A stretch of DNA of 64,000 bases, taken from contig NC_049911.1 in assembly GCF_001411555.2 (NCBI RefSeq), positions 4,092,001 to 4,156,000 on the forward strand, in the 5' to 3' direction. Positions 33,105 through 44,163 of this stretch are shown piece after piece; the first letter of the stretch is position 1, and every line of letters begins with the position of its first letter. The DNA is from Juglans regia (taxonomy: Eukaryota; Streptophyta; Magnoliopsida; Fagales; Juglandaceae). A model generated the notes under the pieces. It was not told the DNA's origin. It did not search any database and saw only the letters and a list, made by a program, of their open reading frames with translations. The position numbers and the translations under genes are program-made.

Positions 33105-33496
33105 TACCCATCCGTGGGTAACCCAAATGGTAAGGGTGAACTTGTATGCATGAGTCTCATACCACTGGTTGGATTTTCCCTGGGATCAAATTGCAATTTA
33201 AGTGGAAGGTCATGGCGGTGGGTTGTTGTGCTAGTCTCTCCGGGAGTGTAGGTTCCATGGGTGAGTTTTAGGTCTCGTTTGGATACATAAACATTCTCAA
33301 CTCATCTCATTATTATAATTTTTTCAAATTTTCGTATAAAATATAATAAACAATTCAATTTTTTTAATCTCAAAATAATAATAATATTAAAAAATAATAT
33401 TTTATTCAATTCATCTAAAATTATCTCATCTCACTATTTAAATGAGCCCTTAAGGACTCTGCCGTGGGTGTTCCTGATCATAAAAAAAAAAAAAAA
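33105..33496 (+). mobile_element. SINE-like element split by a MITE
   Basis: The body starts near CCGTGGGTAACCCAAATGGT. It carries an A-box-like segment (GGGTAACCCAAATGGTAAGG, about 33116-33135) and, about 30 bp on, a B-box-like GGTTGGATTTTCC (33168), the spacing of a tRNA-derived pol III promoter. It ends in a 15-base A run at 33482-33496. A 179-bp Tourist-like element interrupts it. The B box departs from GGTTCGANNCC at the fifth base. Confidence 0.6.
33271..33449. mobile_element. Tourist-like MITE, 179 bp, with TTA duplication
   Basis: The ends GGTCTCGTTTGGATA and TATTTAAATGAGCCC are imperfect inverted repeats. TTA flanks both sides (33268-33270 and 33450-33452), as for PIF/Harbinger insertions. 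This is the cleanest member of the family scattered through the window. Confidence 0.8.
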
Positions 33497-34895
33497 TTTA
33501 TTGTAATAATCACAATAGTTGATTCTGCACATTTGAAGTGGTTATCCATTCGGGGCACAACGGAAGATGACCAAACTTAAAGATGAATAGAAATTGATAG
33601 GCTAAATGTTTAAATAAAGACTTAATATAAGTCGCATTAGTTAATGCAATGAGAGATGATAAAATTTATGATAAAAAATAATATTTCTACAAGATAATAA
33701 CACTATCAAATGAGTCCTACACTTGGAAGCTAATGTAGAAACATTCTTGTTATATGAAAAAATTAATTCCTTGAAAAAATAATTATATATTATGCTTGAA
33801 AAATATATCAGAGATGCTTGTCTCGGGCTTGTATCTTTTTTTTTTTCAGCAAGTATTTTATAGATAAATTAAATGGCTACAAGGTACTAAATTCAATGGG
33901 GTGGAAGCTCCCAACATTCATTCCAAAACAAACAAAAGCAATACAAGAATAATAAAAAAGAGGGATATGGAGCAAAAAATTTAGCTCCTACCCATTTTTC
34001 ACAAAGGGGAAGCCGCTTAAAGCGGTTTTAGCCTAGTCATATAAACAAACTATAATAGTACGACTACACGCCGCTGTGGATTAGTGTGTGCTATATTTTA
34101 CTAGTCTGGACTGGTTGAATGAGACTTTTACGACCGCTTGATCCTTGGTTAAGAAAATCAGAAACATAGGAAAATAGCAGTTAGAAGATGAGTCGATTCG
34201 TCGACAAACAATCGTCACTAGTTGTGGAGGTGTGTGTAGCTCACGCACCACTCTTGGAAAGAAGGTAAATGTTGGATTTGAGAGATAGTCCCGATGGAGC
34301 CCCATGTGGCTGTGTCAGACTCCCTATGGTGCGGTGGCGCGTGAGACGTACGTGCCTTTCTTTTGGTTGATTTTCTTTTACCGTCCGACATATTGGCGGT
34401 TGAAGAATCTGATGGTGGGGCGCCTGGCGGTCATAGGAGGCCAGTAGGCAACAGATCGACACATCTTGGTGCTATAGACATAAAACTAAAGAAAATTGAG
34501 AAAAAAAAACCTATGGACAGTTCTGACGTAAGCCAGATAAGGGGAGGGAGGGAGGTGCTGAAGCTCCACAGAGAGATTAAGATTGTTGGGTCCTTTGGTA
34601 GAAAGAAAATAATGCCTTTGGATAGTTTAGTATTGATTTTTTTCAGACCTGTATCTAACATGATTCTAGATGTAACTAATTTATTTAAAAAGAATTAAAA
34701 TTTTTCTAATTGATGTTTCGGGGATGTGGTTGATGCATATTCACACTTCAATTAATTTTTTTTTTTAACTAGATTATGTTGTGAGAAAGAGAGACAAATC
34801 TTAGAGCACTCACAATGCTTTACCTATTTTGTATTTTTATGTAAAATGGCTAACACCATGTCAAAATAAAGTCTCAATTGGATATGTAAAATCAA
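33497..34895. other. Spacer with no supported gene
   Basis: A T-run at about 33836-33845 followed by a segment ending ...AAATGGCTACAAGG may be a minus-strand LINE poly-A end, but no coding part was found. A sequence TTAGAGCACTCACAATGC at 34801-34818 resembles a MITE terminus; its partner was not found, perhaps because the adjacent hAT element interrupted it. Confidence 0.35.
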
Positions 34896-34903
34896 TGCAA
34901 AAG

Positions 34904-36236
34904 TAAAGGTGTAAATTGACACGGTCGGTTCGGACCGGTGTTTTTAGGGGAGAAAAATTGGTCGAAACTGGGGGGTGGAACTGGTCGGACTAGTTCCGGC
35001 CGGTTCATGACCAGTTTGTGGTTCTGACTGGTTTGGGCCACCCTTTTTGGGCCTTTGGTTTTATCCTATTCAACATCTTTTTGGACCTTTTTTTTTTTTT
35101 TGCTCAATTCATTATTCAAGATCATTAACATTTTGGATTTTTTTTTAGCTGAATTTTTTAAATCTTTTGTAAATTTTCAATTTCAATTTCATTTTAATTT
35201 TAATGTCATTTATACTATTACTAACTAGTAACTACCAAGTATATACTATAATACTAATTACAAGATAACTCAAAAAAATAAAAACTCCACTAGATGTTTA
35301 ATACACATTATAAACCAAAACAAATTGTCTTAAGCAAATACACAACAATTGTTATTGAATAAAATTGTGCTAAATCTTCAACATCCAAATAGATTCCCAA
35401 AGAGTCTTTCGTCTTCAATAGTTGTGACGCCTGATTGTGTTTCCAACTTTATATAGAAACATTAATAAGATTAAAATATCAAATATTAATAAATTTGGAT
35501 AATGAAAAATAAATAATTTATAAAAGTAAATGAATATTGAATGAGAAAAACATTACTAGATTTTGCACAAAGCTCTCAACATTATCCATGGACTCTCAAA
35601 TATTAATTGGCATTGACGGATATCGCAACCACATGGTGGGATTTTTATTAACACACGATGTGGTTTTTTTAACAGGCAAGGGACGGAGGTAGGGGAACGG
35701 CTGATAGGCTCAAGGGGACAAAGTCATGGAGGGGGTGAAATTCTAGCCTCTGGGTGTCGTCGACAGATTCATGGAAGGAGGGGAACCCAGCGTGCGTTGC
35801 ACCGTTTGTCGTTTGTTGGAAGTTTGGAACTGGGAAGGGGAAAGGGATCTGTCTGAGACTCTGAGGGAAGTCGAAGTCGAGAAGAAGAGGGAGGGGAGGA
35901 GGGTGTTTAAACCTTAGGTTGAAATAGCGTCGTTTAAGCCAAACGACGCCATATCATTTTTTTATACGAACTGTAGATCTAAAATGACGTTGTTTCACTC
36001 ATTCAAGTGAAACAATGTTGTTTTATATAAGTATAATTTATTATATATATATATATATATAATTGGCTGATTCAACGATTTGAACCAAGTTCAAATTTGA
36101 ACCAAACCGGCTGACGTCGATTTTGATATATTTCTACTACTGACCAACCGTTTCCTTATCAATTTCTGCGGTTCCATACTCCGACTGCCGGTTTGACTCG
36201 GTTAAGGCCGGTTTTGGCAGTTTTTGTACACCACGA
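34904..36236. mobile_element. Non-autonomous hAT element
   Basis: The ends TAAAGGTGTAAATTG and TTTTGTACACCACGA are decayed inverted repeats around a shared GGTGTA core. Flanks are TGCAAAAG (34896-34903) and TACAAAAC (36237-36244), an 8-bp duplication with two changes. The left subterminus is rich in CGGTCGGTTCGG/CCGGCCGG words. The right half has TAGCGTCGTTTAAGCCAAAC, AAAATGACGTTGTTTCAC, a (TA)n run, and GGCTGATTCAACG, in the same order as the element at 29948-31354. No transposase ORF. Confidence 0.75.
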
Positions 36237-36468
36237 TACAAAACATGTGAGTTAAATTGAAAAATGCGTTATTTATTTTCTAATCATTTTTATTATTTAT
36301 TTTCTTTTTCATTATCTTTCTTTACATTTCTCACATTTACAATTTTATTTATCAAACATGATAAAGTTTAATAACTTTCTTTTAATTAAAAAAATACTCT
36401 TGGTAAGAACTTTACAAATATGAGAAAAAAAAGTCAAAAAAATAAGATGAAGTTTTTTTTTTCATTTT

Positions 36469-36487
36469 AGTTTCTTATTAGACTATT
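36469..36487. repeat. LINE target-site duplication, 3' side
   Basis: AGTTTCTTATTAGACTATT, identical to 42150-42168, abuts the LINE poly-A (poly-T on this strand). Confidence 0.95.
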
Positions 36488-36531
36488 TTTTTTTTTTTTT
36501 GAAATTGGAACTTTCATTCATATAAAAGAAA

Positions 36532-39500
36532 TCATAGCATATGAATAATACATGATGGAGCCTTCTCCATGTCTACTCTCACTTCTGAAATAGAAAGAGA
36601 CAATGCATCTCTAGCTAAAAAATGTGCCATTATGTTACACGTCCTACTAACATGTTGGACAGACCAATGAACAAAAGATTGTAAAAGAATTTTGGCATCA
36701 TTAACAAAAAGACCTGATTCTGACCATGACTCATCTTCCTTTTGAACAACTTTGACCACTTGAAGTGAATCACCTTCCAATATAATACTAGTGAGCCCCA
36801 GTTGAAGATTAAATTTGACTGCCTCGATTGCACTAGCAGCTTCTGCCAATAACGAGTTTGGAAACAAAGCCAATTTGTATCTCATTGTAGCAGACACCAG
36901 TCCCTAATCATCCCTCACTATGATGACAATCCCCACATGGCTATTGGCTTTATCCATAACTGCATCCTAGTTGATCTTGAATGAATCCTGACAAGAAGGC
37001 AACCACCTAACACCTGTTGTGCTGCAATTGGTATGGTGTTGTTGGGTTCTAGATTCCTTCATTCACAAAATATCCTCATTTGCCTACTGCACTATCAAAT
37101 TAGGATGTTTGAATTCATTTTGGAACACCACCAAGTTTCATCTATACCAGATCCCCTTAGAGACCACTACTACTTCCTCCATAAGGTCTAACTTTGAGGA
37201 ACTGCATAAGCTTTCAATCAAATCCAGAAACAAACCTTCTGGGAAGGATGCTTTCTGTAACTTTATTGAACACTGGCTCCAAATATCTTGAGCAGTAGGA
37301 CAGCTCCATAATGCATGAGTTACTGATTCCATGCCCTCTATGCAAATATGATAGAAAGGCTTATCAATCACTTTCCTTTTGTGTAAATTCAGGATAGTAG
37401 GCAAACCTTCCTTGCAAGCTCTCCACAAAAACATCTTTGCTACAGGGGATACATTCATTTTCGACAAGGTAGAACAAACCTGAGATGAACCGGTGCTACT
37501 TGAGGGTTGTCCCTTCGATTGCTCAATTAGTGCAAAGTGTAGATGATAAGCACTCTTCACTGTAAATTTCCCATCAATAGAGCCTTTCCATATCCTTCTG
37601 TCATATCTATTATAGCAGCTAAAAGGCATTCTTTTAATCACTTCAGCTTCTTCTAGTTCACAGATCTCATCAATAAGTGACACCTTACAATGCTTAGTAT
37701 CAGAATCAACTAGCTCCATCACTTTTGCATCCTCTCCTAGGACTTTAACAGGACTTTGAATTTTATAATTGTAAGACTTAGGGAACCAACAATCCTTACA
37801 TATTTAAACCTCTCTGCCATTGCCTATTCTCCAGCAGGTTCCATGATCCAACAGAGATCGAGCAGCCATAATGCTTCTCCAAATGTAAGAGGGATTACTC
37901 CCCACCTTGGCCTCCATAAAGCTGACCCTAGGAAAGTATTTCCACTTAAGCACCTGAGAAGCAAGAGAATCTGGAAATGGCAATAGTCTCCAACCTTGTT
38001 TGTCTAACATAGCCACGTTAAAACTCCCAAGATCTCTGAAACCCAGCCCTCCTTTGGTTTTTGCTTTACCCATAGAATTATAAGAGACCCAATGTATTCT
38101 CCCCACTTGCTCCTGTTGACCCCACCAATAATTCTGAGTCACCTTATTGATGCTCTTGAGAAAACTACAAGGTAATTGGAAAACTCTCATACTGTATGAA
38201 GGTAAAGCTTGAACCACAGCCTTTATGAAGATTTCCTTACCTGCTAAGGAAAGAGTTTTAACCTTATAGCTGCTAAGCTTGCTTTTGACCTTTTCCTGAA
38301 TACACTTAAAGGAGTTAATCCGTGATTTACCAACCATGACAGGTAAACCAAGGTATCTCTCATACTGCACATAAGATCTCACCCCTGCAATGCTGAGTAT
38401 TAGGTCCTGAGCAGATCTTGGGGTATTCTTGCTAAATTGCATTGATGTCTTCTCCTTATTCAGCTTTTGACCAGAGCCCCTTTCATAAAGATTGAATAAT
38501 GTGTATGAGTTTGCTCCATTCAAGGATATTAGCTTTATAAAACAACAAGCTATCATCTGCAAAGAAAATGTGAGTAATGCTAAATTTACCCCTAGCAATT
38601 GGTATACCTATGATAACTTTCTGCAATTCAGCTTGCACCAGGTGGGAAGGGGATAAGGAATCCCCTTGCCTAATTCCTCTTGAATGTTTGAAACCTGTTA
38701 AGGCACTCCATTAAAAATCAGGGAATAGGACACAGATTCAATGCATTGCGTAACGAGCCTCACCCAACTCTGATTAAAGCCCATTTTAAGCATAACAACT
38801 TCTAAGAAACCCCACTCAATTCTGTCATAAGTCTTACTCATGTCAAGTTTCAAGGCCATTTGACCATCTTTGGCTGATAATTTGGTATTCATTGTGTGCA
38901 ATGCCTCGAATGCCACGATAACATTATCTGAAATCAATCTACCAGGAACAAAGGCAAATTGAGTCTGAGAGATTATGCTTGGAAGGATCTTCTTCAATCT
39001 GTTTGCAATGGTCTTTGATATGATTTTATAAAGGACATTGCACAGACTAATGTGTCTGAACTCAGTCACTTTGCTAGGGAATTTGATCTTGGGAATTAGG
39101 ACAATAAAGGTTTCATTAAGAGCATCAATACTACCATTGGAATTTAGAACACAAAGAACTGCATCACATACCTCCTTGCCCACTGTTTTCCAATGTCTCT
39201 GATAAAATGCATGAGCCATCATGCCCAGGAGAACTGAGAGGATTCATCTGAAAGACAGCTTCCCCAACCTCTTAAGATGTGAATTTCTACATGAGATTGT
39301 TATATATATCATCTTAGATACGTGGATGCAAGCTCCTCAGGCATTCATCAATATTAACAGGCCTGGAAGTAGAAAAAAGGTCCTGAAAATATTGTTGAAA
39401 TTGGCCCACCATTTCCTCTATTGCTATGAATTCTTGACCCCTTTCATTTTGAATCTTCTTTATAGAATTTGTCTTTCTTCTTTGGTTGGCACATGGATGG

Positions 39501-40950
39501 AAGTAACTAGTGTTTCTGTCACCTTCCCTCAACCATTTCTGTTTGGCCTTCTGTTTTCAAGAGATGTCTTCTCCTTCTAGTAACTTATCCACCTCCCTTT
39601 GTAAAGTCTTAATCTGAGAAATCTGGTCCCCCTTGTTAGACTTCTGGAGGCTTGAAATCTGTTGCAGCTTCGTTTCTATCAATTTTTTTGACTGCCCAAA
39701 AAAGACTCTACTCCATGACTTCAGTTTGGCTTTACAGAAATTCAGTTTATCCGAGGTATTCTTCAGTTGATTTGTAGTCAATCCTTGTCTCATCCAAGCT
39801 TCATCCACCACTTTGAAGCATTCCTCCCTTTCAGCCCACTTTGCTTCATGTCTGAAAGGCCTCTCCCCCTTCACCACACAATATGGACCATTGCTTATTG
39901 GGAGCAGTAAAGGTCTATGATCAGAGCATAAGACCCCTTAAGATCGAACAATGGTATTAAGGAAGGTATCAAACATGCCTTATTGCCAAGAGCCCTGTCA
40001 AGCCTTTCTTTAGTAAATTGAGGGCCTACACAATTGTTGCACCATGTAAACTTGTCACCATGGACACCCAAGTCACTCAAGCCACAATCATTAATTGCAA
40101 GCCTGAATTCGTCCATCTATCTATACAGTCTTCTTGCAGCCCCAACTTTCTCTTTTTGATGCATAATTTCATTAAAGTCCCCCTTGCAAAGCCAAGCTAA
40201 ACCTTCAGGTGGCTTCAAAGCCCTTAAAAGCTCCCAACTGCTATGCCTTTTACTGGTTTTAGGATGGCCATAAAACCCAGTCATCAACCATTCTAAAACC
40301 TCACATCTGGCCATCACCTTTAGAGAAATGTGATAATGAGAGTATGAAACAACATTAATAATAAGATCATCATGCCACAAAAAAGCTAGGCCCCCTTTTA
40401 GACCTCTACTTTCCACCACAAAACAATGCTCAAAGCCTAAGCCTTTTTTTATTCTGTCAACTTTATACTTGTTACACTTTAGTTCAATAAGGAAAACTAA
40501 CTTGAGAGCTTTTTCTTCACCAAATGGTGAAGCTCTCAAACTGTCCGAGGGTTCCCAAACTCTTGGCAGTTCCAAGCTAAGCAATTCATTATTGTTGGTG
40601 GTGCTACCTAGCAGCCACCACCAACTCTTGATGTTCATTAGACTTACTAAGGCTAGATCCTCTCTTCTGTCTCTTTTGCACACTTGAAGGCCCACCCTCC
40701 ATACCAAACTCATCCCCTTCTCTTTAAAAAAACTCTCTTGGAACTGACCATTGCAGAAAGAGTAAATGCTACTTTTTTTATTCTTGGTCACGAGCTCTTC
40801 TTTTCCACCTGGCTTGCTTCTCGGATTGGGCTAGGTTCTACAACTGTTGGCCCAGAAACTGGTCCAAAGAACGGGCCTGGCTGGCTATTGATCCCACAGA
40901 GGGGTCAACCCCTCCCACCTCATAACTTTCCATAACTGCTTGGCCCATCA
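36532..40950 (-). pseudogene. LINE ORF2: endonuclease, RT, zinc-binding domain, RNase H
   Basis: In minus-strand order: the endonuclease (GLKGGLAFLWHDD; WLCKGDFNEIMHQKEK at about 40190-40145; GDKFTWCNNCVGPQFTKERL near 40050-39990), the linker with MREGDRNTSYFHP (39530), RT (ISLCNVLYKIISKTIANRLK, about 39045-38990; FAFVPGRLISDNVIVAFEAL; FFADDSLLFY near 38545, with the catalytic aspartates), the zinc-binding segment (VSPVAKMFLWRACKEGLPTI; HALWSCPTAQDIW, about 37310-37270) and an RNase H fold (EAASAIEAVKFNLQLGL; ILEGDSLQVV; VSRTCNIMAHFLA). At least six stops or frame changes break it. No piece spans the whole RT. Confidence 0.88.
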
Positions 40951-41159
40951 TTTCCATATCTGTCTCACCCTTATTGGTCTCACTTTCCATATAGGTAGCA
41001 ACCTCAGTCCAGGCTGATTTAGAGGGAAAGTGACCAACTAAGGAAAACTTCTCTCCAATCCCCTCCTTATCATTAAAACACTCTATCTTCACTTCCTTCC
41101 TAACCAGATTGCACTCCCCTTCCATACGAGACAAGCTGGCTTCCATATTTTCAAGGGTC

Positions 41160-42149
41160 TACTCTCCATCATATTTAACCCCTCCTTAGATTTCTCCTTC
41201 TGACCCTGGCATTCAGCCTTAGCACCTGTACCTTCTTCATTTGAAACTCCACCAGTTGGATGTTTGCGCCACCCCTACTGTGGTGGCTGCTGGGTTGCGC
41301 CACCATACCTTCTAGAAAACTGGCTACCAAGTTTTGTCTGACTAGCACGAAGCCATGAACCATATTGAGACTTCCCTTTAGTTTCAGATATTTTGCATGG
41401 CCTCGAATGTTTGATCACCCCACATTTAAGACAGAACAAAGGCAAACAGTCATATTTGAAAGATATCCATAATTTTTTAATGTCAAATGTCAGAAATCTG
41501 CCTCTAGATAATGGTTTAGAGATATCAACCTCTACATACGTAAAAAATGCCCCCACCCTAAACCGTTCTCATCCACCTCTACTTCCAGAACTTTCCCTGC
41601 ACCTGATCCTATTTGTATCCCAATCTCTTCAGTCATGCATGCCAAGGGCATGTTATAGGCTTGAATCCATAACACTTCATGACGGAAAAGAGCTTGTGAC
41701 ATGAGAGTATTTGCATCACATTCTTCAAAACTTATCAGCATTCGATCAAAAGACCATGGTCTACCAAGCAGCACTTTCTCCTTGTCCCTGACATGTTGGA
41801 AATCTAGCAAGAATATGTTTTCCCCCACGTCTTTGAATTGTAGCCAACAATTGCAGCCAACCTTCAAGCTTCCATAACCTTTGCATGATAGTTCTGAAGG
41901 CCTCTCTATTAATGCCTTTATCTGTTATGGTAGGGCTAATAGACAAGACTCGCCTTGGATCCTCGACTTCTCTAGCACCCTTGTATCTATCACCATTGCA
42001 TTCTCTTCCTGCTCTGTGAGACTAAAACCAGCCCACAATCGTTGTATCTCTTCCTCCATCAACACTTTTCGAACTATGTCCAAGAGACCCTCCTTTGCTA
42101 TTGCAAAGACACCACCCTACCCTTCAGAGAAGGAAATGACATCCACATC
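41160..42149 (-). pseudogene. LINE ORF1, broken
   Basis: On the minus strand, near 42070-42030, MEEEIQRLWAGFSLTEQEEN resembles the start of plant LINE ORF1. The DUF4283 region follows in two frames (INREAFRTIMQRLWKLEGWL; NIFLLDFQHVRDKEKVLLGR, then PWSFDRMLISFEE at about 41770-41720). A zinc knuckle, CLKCGVIKHSRPC, lies at about 41435-41397. Frame changes occur near 41860 and 41550. The protein would coat the LINE RNA; it cannot be made intact here. Confidence 0.8.
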
Positions 42150-42168
42150 AGTTTCTTATTAGACTATT
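42150..42168. repeat. LINE target-site duplication, 5' side
   Basis: AGTTTCTTATTAGACTATT, identical to 36469-36487, marks the 5' end of the LINE. Confidence 0.95.
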
Positions 42169-42519
42169 GATGTTTAAAATAAGAGATATTGCAACCACAT
42201 TAAAATATGGAAACTATTAAGAAGAAATGAGAATATCATAAATTTATACGTAGATAGAGAACATATTTAAAATGAATACAAAGACAAAAATAATAGAAAT
42301 AAAGAATAAATAGATTGAGGTATGATGTATGGTAAAAATAGTCAGTTAAAATTAAAAAAAATTAGATTTTAATTAATTAAACATTTAAATAAGCCATTGG
42401 GAATTCTGTGAGTATTTTTTTTTTTTTTTTAAATACGAATTCTGTGAGTATTAAGTTGCGAGTCCGGTGCTGCTGTTGTGGCAAGTGTAGGGCCATTCCC
42501 AAGAAAAAATTACTGAAGA
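42169..42519. other. Upstream region of F-box copy 3
   Basis: AT-rich, with a T-run at 42417-42430 between two copies of a short phrase (AATTCTGTGAGTATT at 42401 and 42438). No TATA box stands out. The last 40 bases (ATTACTGAAGA before the ATG) match the leader of the copy at 60461 (GTTACTGAAGA). Confidence 0.4.
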
Positions 42520-43611
42520 ATGAAGGCGGCGATGCCGCTTAGAAGAAAGAAGGCGGCAATGCTGAGTACTAGGAAGACTCTTCCCGAAGACTTGATACTA
42601 GAAATACTCTTGCGTTTGCCCGTCAAATCTTTGGTCCGATTCAGGTGCGTTTCTAAACGATGGCTTTTTTTAATTTCCGATCCCCATTTCGCTAAATCGC
42701 ACTTCGACCGAACATCCGAGCACACCCAAAGACTCCTATTATCGACCCCTTTGAGATTTGGGTCCCTAGAAACCGATGCACCTTTGTGGGACCGTTCTGC
42801 TGTGAGAGAACTCTTTTTCCCGTTCAAGCAAGAGGGTCGTGCTTTTAAGATTGTAGGTTCTTGCAATGGTTTGGTTTGCGTCTCACTCTCTCAGAATGAG
42901 GGTTTCTATATTTGGAATCCATCAACCGGATCCCGCAGAAAGTTGCCTGACCCCCCTGAAACTCCACCCGATCTTGAGATACGTGCTCATGGTTTCGGCT
43001 ATGATTCATCCACTGAAGACTATAAGGTCGTTTTGGGCCTTTTCCCATCATCTGAAGGCAGGGTCTTCTCGTCGAAAAGAAACTCCTGGAAAACTATTGA
43101 ACATTTCGTTTTTGACTTTAACGACTCAGCAGGGATCTTTTGCAATGGTACTCTGCATTGGGAAGTCTTTCTGGAAGATTATACTGAGACAATCGCTGCG
43201 TTTGATTTAGCTGAGGAGGAGTTTTGGGAGGTGCCGATGCCCCTACAGTATGACGATCACCACGAGGAGATTATTTTCTATTCTTTGATGAATCTTGGAG
43301 GGCGTCTTTGTCTTACTTGTCGTTGGTGTTATAGCTCTACCCATTTTGAGATATGGGTAATGCAGGAATACGGAGTGCAGGAATCATGGGCGCCAATGTT
43401 TGAAGTTCGGCATTCCGATCTAATCAACTGCAGATGTAGTCTAATCCCGCTGTGCTTTCCCAGAGGTGAGAAGCTTGAGGCAATATACATGGGAAAGGAG
43501 TTAATAAGGACTGATCATGATGGAGCGATTCTTGAACGCTTTATGTTGAGCAGTGACAAAGCTAGTTGTGAAGCAGCTGTTTTTTTTGAGAGTTTACTTT
43601 CACCTAACTAA
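42520..43611 (+). CDS. F-box protein with F-box-associated domain (copy 3)
   Basis: This single-exon gene encodes 363 residues. A short basic leader (MKAAMPLRRKKAAML) precedes the F-box at about residues 21-60 (LPEDLILEILLRLPVKSLVR; RCVSKRWLFLISDP). FBA-type landmarks follow: IVGSCNGLVCVSL, FYIWNPSTGSRRKLPDPPE, HGFGYDSSTEDYKVVLG, GIFCNGTLHWEV and FDLAEEEFWEVPMP. In-frame ATGs at 42520, 42532 and 42559 are possible starts; the last matches the start of copies 1 and 2, whereas the first keeps the open frame longest. The closest relative in the window is the broken copy at 60461. It is expected to act as an SCF substrate receptor; the target is unknown. A LINE sits about 350 bp upstream. Confidence 0.9.
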   Translation: MKAAMPLRRKKAAMLSTRKTLPEDLILEILLRLPVKSLVRFRCVSKRWLFLISDPHFAKSHFDRTSEHTQRLLLSTPLRFGSLETDAPLWDRSAVRELFFPFKQEGRAFKIVGSCNGLVCVSLSQNEGFYIWNPSTGSRRKLPDPPETPPDLEIRAHGFGYDSSTEDYKVVLGLFPSSEGRVFSSKRNSWKTIEHFVFDFNDSAGIFCNGTLHWEVFLEDYTETIAAFDLAEEEFWEVPMPLQYDDHHEEIIFYSLMNLGGRLCLTCRWCYSSTHFEIWVMQEYGVQESWAPMFEVRHSDLINCRCSLIPLCFPRGEKLEAIYMGKELIRTDHDGAILERFMLSSDKASCEAAVFFESLLSPN

Positions 43612-44160
43612 TTATGATAGGCATGATGGGCACTCAAATGCTGTTATGTTTCTCCTTAATTAAATGAAATGCAAAACTTTGATGTCTCTAAACCTCAAAA
43701 TTCACTTGTACTGAAGATTTTCGGGGATAGATATTGTTCTTTTATATTGACCAAAAGCATGAATTTTTATTGTTGTCTGTACATAATAGAGTAGCCACGA
43801 ATTGGTAATCCAACTTCTGCTTTAGTGAACTTGCATTATTTATTTTAAAATGAAAATGACTATTTTCTCTCAACTGGATCTCATTTGCTGCTTTCTTTAC
43901 CTACATCTCTATTTTTCTTTCTCGGGTTTTTCTTTTCTCTTGCTTATTTCGTAAAAATTGCAGATGGAATGGATATTTAAGGGGAAAATGGAGACTTAAG
44001 AAAGTGACACAAATTTGATTAGCTTTTCTCTTAGAGTCGAGGACCTTTTAGTTTTGGACAGGAGAGAACATGGAAAATGCTGAGGAGGATTTTTGTTTCG
44101 TATTTTATTGTGAGAAAAGAAGTATAACCTTCTTGATCTCCTCATCGCTCTGCTGCATTA
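43612..44160. other. 3' flank of F-box copy 3
   Basis: The sequence after the stop keeps family resemblance (GGGCACTCAAATGCTGTTAT at 43629, as after the other copies). It then diverges, and no gene was seen. Confidence 0.5.
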
Positions 44161-44163
44161 TTT

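Larger units (their letters stand above)
36488..42149 (-). mobile_element. Near full-length L1-type LINE
   Basis: The element spans 5.66 kb between identical 19-bp direct repeats, the length expected for target-primed integration. Its 3' end is a poly-A tract (T-run at 36485-36500), preceded by sequence reading GAATGAAAGTTCC on the minus strand. On the minus strand ORF1 (a DUF4283-type RNA-binding protein with a zinc knuckle) is followed by ORF2 (endonuclease, reverse transcriptase, zinc-binding domain, RNase H). Several stops and frameshifts interrupt both. The 5' end lies about 350 bp upstream of the F-box gene at 42520. Confidence 0.93.
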
